Assembly (NCBI GenBank): GCA_021827225.1
Contig: JAKAXG010000166.1
Location: forward strand, 1-8,194
Source: Actinomycetes bacterium
GTDB lineage: Bacteria; Actinomycetota; Acidimicrobiia; Acidimicrobiales; Palsa-688
DNA length: 8,194 nucleotides
Direction: 5' to 3'
Below, piece after piece: positions 5,130 through 8,194 of this stretch (position 1 is its first letter; the number at the start of each line of letters is the position of its first letter). The translations under genes were made by a program, and so were the position numbers. A model generated the notes under the pieces. That model was not told the DNA's origin, did not search any database, and worked only from the letters and a program-made list of their open reading frames with translations.

Positions 5130-5648
5130 ATGAGCGACACCGAAGAGATCAGTGACTACGAGGACGTGTCCGTCTACACGCTGGACGGCCCCACCGAGGA
5201 GGACCTGCTCCGAGCCCAGAACGAGTTGACCTTCATCTGGGCCAACAGGGAAGGCTGGCCGGTGGGGGTGATCATGAGCTACGTGTTCAGGCACGGGCGG
5301 TTCTGGTGCACGGCCAGCGCGCAGCGCAAGCGGATAGCCGCGGTGCGGCGCGATCCCCGGGTGAGCGTGACGGTGACGAGCAAGGGGAGCAGCCTCGGAG
5401 CCAACAAGTCGGTCACCTACAAGGGGTTGTGCACGGTGCGCGACGACGCCGAGACCAAGCAGTGGTTCTATCCGGCGCTGTCCGCCGCCATCAATCCCGA
5501 CGACCCGGACCGGGCCCGCAGGTTCGCCCGGTTCCTGGACTCGCCCAGGCGGGTCATACTCGAGATCACCCCTCAGGGCCGGATCGGCTACGACGGCGCC
5601 AAGATGCGCGCCGCCATGGCGCGCTCCAGCGCGTTCGTGGAGGGCTAG
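5130..5648 (+). CDS. PPOX-type split-barrel flavin/F420-binding oxidoreductase
   Basis: Encodes 172 aa, the normal size for a pyridoxamine 5'-phosphate oxidase-like split barrel. The core reads LTFIWANREGWPVGVIMSYVF, then GRFWCTASAQRKRIAAVRRDPRVSVTV, then SVTYKGLCTVRDD, with the RRVILEITPQGRIGYDG strand near the end. In actinobacteria such proteins bind FMN or F420; with an LLM enzyme in the same operon F420 is plausible but not proven. Partner roles could be hydride transfer to the pathway intermediate or flavin reduction for an oxygenase. The ATG at 5130 has AAGGGAG about 5 nt upstream. It lies 13 bp after the fusion gene and 4 bp before the crotonase gene. Confidence 0.82.
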   Translation: MSDTEEISDYEDVSVYTLDGPTEEDLLRAQNELTFIWANREGWPVGVIMSYVFRHGRFWCTASAQRKRIAAVRRDPRVSVTVTSKGSSLGANKSVTYKGLCTVRDDAETKQWFYPALSAAINPDDPDRARRFARFLDSPRRVILEITPQGRIGYDGAKMRAAMARSSAFVEG

Positions 5649-5652
5649 CCGG

Positions 5653-6483
5653 GTGCAGCAGATCCGCTACGAGCTGCTCGACGACGGCGCCATCGCGTCC
5701 ATCGTCCTCTCACGCCCCGAGAAGCGCAACGCCCAGGGCCGCCGGATGACCGCCGAGCTCGACGAGGCGTTCACCGCCGCGGCGCGCGACGACCGGGTCA
5801 AGGTGATCGTCCTGTCCGGCGACGGGCCTCACTTCTGCTCCGGGCACGACCTGTCCGACACCGAGGAGTTCGACTACCCGCGCCGCTTCACCGAGGGCGG
5901 CTTCGACCGCTTCGGGGCCCAGGGGTTGGTGGCTTTCGAGAGCGAGATGTACCTGTCCATGTGCCGGCGCTGGCACGACATACCGAAGCCGACCATCGCC
6001 GCCGTCCACGGCCGGGTCATAGCCGGCGGCCTGATGCTCATGTGGGTGTGCGACCTGATAGTCGCCGGCTCCGACGCCACCTTCAGCGACCCCACCGTGG
6101 CCTTCGGCGTGAACGGCGTCGAGTGGTTCTGCCATCCGTGGGAGCTCGGGATCCGCAAGGCCAAGGAGCTGCTCTTCACCGGCGGTGAGATAACCGCCGA
6201 GGAAGCCAGCCAGCTCGGCATGGTCAACCAGGTGGCCCCTCCGGGCGAGCACCTCGAGCGGGCCCTGGCCATGGCCCGCAGCATCGCCGAGCGGCCGGCG
6301 TTCGCTCTCCGGCTGGCCAAGATGGCGGTCAACCAGGCACTCGACGCCCAGGGCTTCCACACCGCCCAGCAGGCCGCCTTCGGCCTGCAGCACCTGGGGC
6401 ATTCACAGGTGAACGCCCTCCGCCTGCGCAAGGCCGCGGCCGCCGGCGCAGGTGGTGAACGGGATACGGACGCACCCAGATGA
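5653..6483 (+). CDS. Crotonase-fold (enoyl-CoA hydratase/isomerase family) protein lacking both hydratase glutamates
   Basis: Encodes 276 aa of the crotonase superfamily. The CoA-binding and oxyanion-hole elements are clear: SRPEKRNAQ (20-28), HFCSGHDLSD (60-69) and AAVHGRVIAGGLMLMWVCD (116-134). The C-terminal region LFTGGEITAEEASQLGMVNQVAP is also typical. By alignment to rat enoyl-CoA hydratase, the positions of catalytic Glu144 and Glu164 are M128 and T148. Ordinary hydration is therefore unlikely. Other superfamily reactions (isomerase, hydrolase, decarboxylase, C-C cleavage) remain possible; E157 in GVEWF is a nearby acidic candidate. GTG 5653 follows GGAGGG by 8 nt and lies 4 bp after the PPOX stop. 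The 3' end extends past the conserved core in a basic/Ala-rich tail. Confidence 0.85.
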   Translation: MQQIRYELLDDGAIASIVLSRPEKRNAQGRRMTAELDEAFTAAARDDRVKVIVLSGDGPHFCSGHDLSDTEEFDYPRRFTEGGFDRFGAQGLVAFESEMYLSMCRRWHDIPKPTIAAVHGRVIAGGLMLMWVCDLIVAGSDATFSDPTVAFGVNGVEWFCHPWELGIRKAKELLFTGGEITAEEASQLGMVNQVAPPGEHLERALAMARSIAERPAFALRLAKMAVNQALDAQGFHTAQQAAFGLQHLGHSQVNALRLRKAAAAGAGGERDTDAPR

Positions 6484-6521
6484 CCATCACAGAGATCGAC
6501 CGCCGAAGGGAGTCGCAGTGA
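6480..6521 (+). CDS. Possible 13-aa coupling ORF between crotonase and Rieske genes
   Basis: The frame MTITEIDRRRESQ begins with an ATG overlapping the crotonase stop (ATGA) and ends with a TGA overlapping the Rieske GTG start (GTGA). It fills the 34-bp gap exactly. No good ribosome-binding site precedes it, so ribosomes would have to re-initiate after the crotonase gene. It may be a coupling peptide or chance. The Rieske gene also has its own AAGGGAG, so this ORF is not needed for its translation. Confidence 0.25.
   Translation: MTITEIDRRRESQ
6506..6512 (+). promoter_or_regulatory. Ribosome-binding site that decides the Rieske oxygenase start
   Basis: AAGGGAG stands 5 nt before GTG 6518. 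The frame is open further upstream to 6452, but that part overlaps the crotonase C-terminus, has no comparable site, and encodes a low-complexity His/Asp/Arg stretch unlike this family. Confidence 0.6.
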
Positions 6522-7759
6522 TCGACCGGAAACAGTTCGTGGACATGGCGAAGCTCAACATCGCCCACGTCGAGGCGGGAGGGACGGCGTCCCAGGCGCC
6601 CGGGGTGTTCCGGGTCCCGGCGAACAACTACCTCGACCCGCAGCGCTACGAGCGTGAGGTGGAGCGGATCTTCAAGCGGGTCCCGCTCATGCTGGCCCTG
6701 GCCGGCGAGCTCGAGGAGCCCGGCGACTACAAGGCCATGACGGTGATGGAGGTCCCGGTGCTGCTCACCAGGGGCCGGGACGGCCAGATCCGGGCCTTCC
6801 TGAACTCCTGCAGCCACCGTGGCGCGGTCGTGGTGGAGGACGGCCTCGGCCATGCCAAGCGCATGGCCTGCCCGTACCACAACTGGACCTACAACTCCGA
6901 GGGCGACCTGGTGAGCCTCACCGACCGCCGGGAGTTCGGCGACGTCGACATGTCCTGCCTCGGGCTGACCCCGCTGCCCGTGGCCGAACGGGCCGGCCTG
7001 GTGTTCGCCATCCTCACCCCGGGTGCCTACCTCGACATCGACTCGTTCCTGGCCGGCTACGACGAGGTGCTCGGCTTCTTCGACTTCGGGAGCTGGGAGC
7101 TGAAGTGGCGCCAGGAGATCGTCGGGCCCAACTGGAAGATCGCCTACGACGGCTACCTGGACTTCTACCACCTCCCGTTCCTGCACAGCGACAGCTTCGG
7201 GACGGAGATCTCCAACAAGGCGCTCTACACCGCCTGGGGCCCGCACCAGCGCCTGCAGCGACCGGACCCGAAGCTGCTGGCGCTCCGTGACGTCCCCGAG
7301 GAGGAGTGGAACCTCAACATGCTCGACGGGGGAGTGTGGACCATCTTCCCCCACATCTCCTTCGCCGGGGATCACAGCGGCGGGATGTTCTCCCAGCTGT
7401 TCCCGGGACCGACCTGGGACCGGTCGGTCACCGTGCAGAGCTGGTTCGTGCCGACCCGGGAGGTCGAGGTGACGAGGAGGTCCAACCTGGTCCCGGAGGA
7501 CACGCAGAACGGCTCGGCCGAGCAGCAGGCGTTCATGCGTCACGTGGTCGAGGACGAGGACTACTACACCGGGATCCGGCTGCAGCGGGCTCTGGCCGCC
7601 GGGGCCAAGACCGAGGTGATCTTCGGGCGCAATGAGGGAGGGGGCCACCTGTTCCACTCCTGGGTCGATCACTGCCTCACCGAGGAGGATCCGTTCCGCA
7701 CCCCGGTACAGGTGGTCTACGGGGAGACGACCGGGAAGGCCGGGGCGCAGCTCCAGTGA
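6518..7759 (+). CDS. Rieske non-heme iron aromatic-ring-hydroxylating-type oxygenase, alpha subunit
   Basis: Encodes 413 aa, a normal alpha-subunit length. The N-terminal Rieske domain has C98-x-H100-x17-C118-x2-H121 (CSH ... CPYH). The catalytic domain has the mononuclear iron motif around D211-D215-H218-H223 in NWKIAYDGYLDFYHLPFLH; D215 corresponds to the Asp that links the Rieske and iron centres in naphthalene dioxygenase, and H218/H223 to the two His ligands. The third carboxylate is probably D346 or D348 in VVEDEDYYTG. The enzyme would hydroxylate, dihydroxylate or demethylate an organic substrate using O2 and electrons from a ferredoxin/reductase. Neither those electron donors nor a beta subunit is encoded in the window, so an alpha-only oligomer with distant donors is inferred. 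It is the last gene of the operon, followed by a strong hairpin. Confidence 0.92.
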   Translation: MIDRKQFVDMAKLNIAHVEAGGTASQAPGVFRVPANNYLDPQRYEREVERIFKRVPLMLALAGELEEPGDYKAMTVMEVPVLLTRGRDGQIRAFLNSCSHRGAVVVEDGLGHAKRMACPYHNWTYNSEGDLVSLTDRREFGDVDMSCLGLTPLPVAERAGLVFAILTPGAYLDIDSFLAGYDEVLGFFDFGSWELKWRQEIVGPNWKIAYDGYLDFYHLPFLHSDSFGTEISNKALYTAWGPHQRLQRPDPKLLALRDVPEEEWNLNMLDGGVWTIFPHISFAGDHSGGMFSQLFPGPTWDRSVTVQSWFVPTREVEVTRRSNLVPEDTQNGSAEQQAFMRHVVEDEDYYTGIRLQRALAAGAKTEVIFGRNEGGGHLFHSWVDHCLTEEDPFRTPVQVVYGETTGKAGAQLQ

Positions 7760-7765
7760 CAGCAC

Positions 7766-7795
7766 CGGGCCCCAGCGGGAAACCGCTGGGGCCCG
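7766..7795. terminator. 13-bp hairpin with GAAA loop between convergent genes
   Basis: CGGGCCCCAGCGG (7766-7778) pairs perfectly with CCGCTGGGGCCCG (7783-7795) around a GAAA tetraloop, a stable GNRA-type loop on the plus-strand RNA. It begins 6 bp after the Rieske stop and lies 35 bp before the end of the minus-strand LLM gene. No U-tract follows, as is common in GC-rich actinomycetes. It can serve both strands. Confidence 0.8.
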
Positions 7796-7830
7796 TAGCG
7801 CCTGCTACTGGATGATCCGCCGTCCGGGCT

Positions 7831-8194
7831 TCAGGTCCCGGCCAGCTCGGCCACCACGGGCGCCACCGCGGTGGTGGCGTCGCCCTGGAAGGCGATGTAG
7901 CTGATGTCCCAGCGCTCCCGCAGCTCCCTCAGGTTGTCGGTGATCCGGGCCACGCTGCCGATCTGGAAGTAAGGGGCGGACAGCACCACCTCCGGCGGCA
8001 GCCCGAACGCCGGGGCCAGCTTCTCGGCCACCGGCATGGGATCGTCGGTCACCACGGTGACGAACACCTGCAGCTGCAGCTCCAGCTGGTCGTAGCGGTC
8101 GCCGGCCGCCTCCTTGACCCAGCCCAGCTTCTCGTCCACCACGTCCGCCGCCGCGGTGGCCATCGAGCGCGGGTTGATCGAGCGGCCGACGATC
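7831..8194 (-). CDS. Second LLM class oxidoreductase, C-terminal part (5' end beyond window)
   Basis: The frame is open to the right edge, so only the last 120 or so residues are visible, starting IVGRSINPRSMATAAADVVDEKLGWVKEAAG. It aligns along its whole visible length with the C-terminus of the LLM protein encoded at 3263-4240: EKLGWVKEAAGDRYDQLELQ versus RKIGWIRAGAGDRFDSIELE, a FGLPPEVV helix versus FGVDPEVL, and the ending VAPVVAELAG versus FAPVVERLAG. The internal ATG at 8161-8163 is not the real start, because conserved sequence continues upstream of it. Same inferred F420-dependent function, probably on a different or later intermediate. It converges on the Rieske gene. Confidence 0.85.
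   Translation of the reverse strand, partial: IVGRSINPRSMATAAADVVDEKLGWVKEAAGDRYDQLELQLQVFVTVVTDDPMPVAEKLAPAFGLPPEVVLSAPYFQIGSVARITDNLRELRERWDISYIAFQGDATTAVAPVVAELAGT

Noticed and set aside
3050..5140. A 696-codon open frame on the minus strand across the LLM and SnoaL/ABM genes
   Set aside because: It is antisense to well-recognised proteins, has low-complexity His/Gly/Pro/Arg-rich composition and no recognisable domain. Long antisense frames are expected in GC-rich codon usage.
5144..5156. GATCAGTGA inside the PPOX gene, resembling part of the operator motif
   Set aside because: Only the central bases match, it lies in coding sequence just after the start, and it lacks the CCTA half.
6329..7765. 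A 478-codon minus-strand open frame opposite the Rieske gene
   Set aside because: Same reasoning: it shadows a gene with all Rieske and iron ligands, and its own product resembles no family.

Overview
The window is a GC-rich, densely packed bacterial segment. Genes overlap by 4 bp or sit within a few bases of each other, GTG and TTG starts are common, and there are two members of a likely F420-dependent luciferase-like (LLM) oxidoreductase family. This points to an actinomycete. Acidimicrobiia or a related uncultured lineage is my best guess, but it is an inference from gene style and not a proven placement. I see no rRNA, tRNA, CRISPR array, transposase or integrase.

Layout. (1) 2-1131, plus strand: the 3' end of a PEP-utilizing enzyme carrying the phosphohistidine swivel domain, overlapping by 4 bp a VOC (glyoxalase-fold) protein. 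(2) 1162-1392, minus strand: a stand-alone lipoyl domain protein, convergent with the VOC gene across a hairpin. (3) 1393-1626: a divergent control region with two copies of a 16-bp operator-like motif and a strong hairpin. (4) 1627-2794, plus: a DUF3237 protein overlapping a ThuA-like protein. (5) 2808-3116, minus: a NIPSNAP-like dimeric alpha-beta barrel protein, with a third copy of the motif in its promoter. (6) 3263-7759, plus: a compact five-gene cluster of LLM oxidoreductase, SnoaL-like/ABM fusion, PPOX-type flavoprotein, crotonase-fold protein and Rieske oxygenase alpha subunit, closed by a 13-bp hairpin. (7) 7831 to the right edge, minus: the C-terminal part of a second LLM oxidoreductase.

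How it may work together. The gene set (Rieske oxygenase, flavin/F420 redox enzymes, crotonase, small alpha-beta barrel and SnoaL-type proteins, VOC, lipoyl domain) reads as an accessory catabolic or tailoring pathway for an unknown organic substrate, with hydroxylation, deazaflavin or flavin redox steps and CoA-thioester chemistry. The substrate cannot be read from the sequence. The most informative new signal is the shared motif, close to CCTAYTGATCAGTTA, found three times, each time just upstream of a gene and oriented toward it. It suggests one regulator, probably TetR-like and not encoded here, controlling at least the lipoyl, DUF3237-ThuA and NIPSNAP transcription units.
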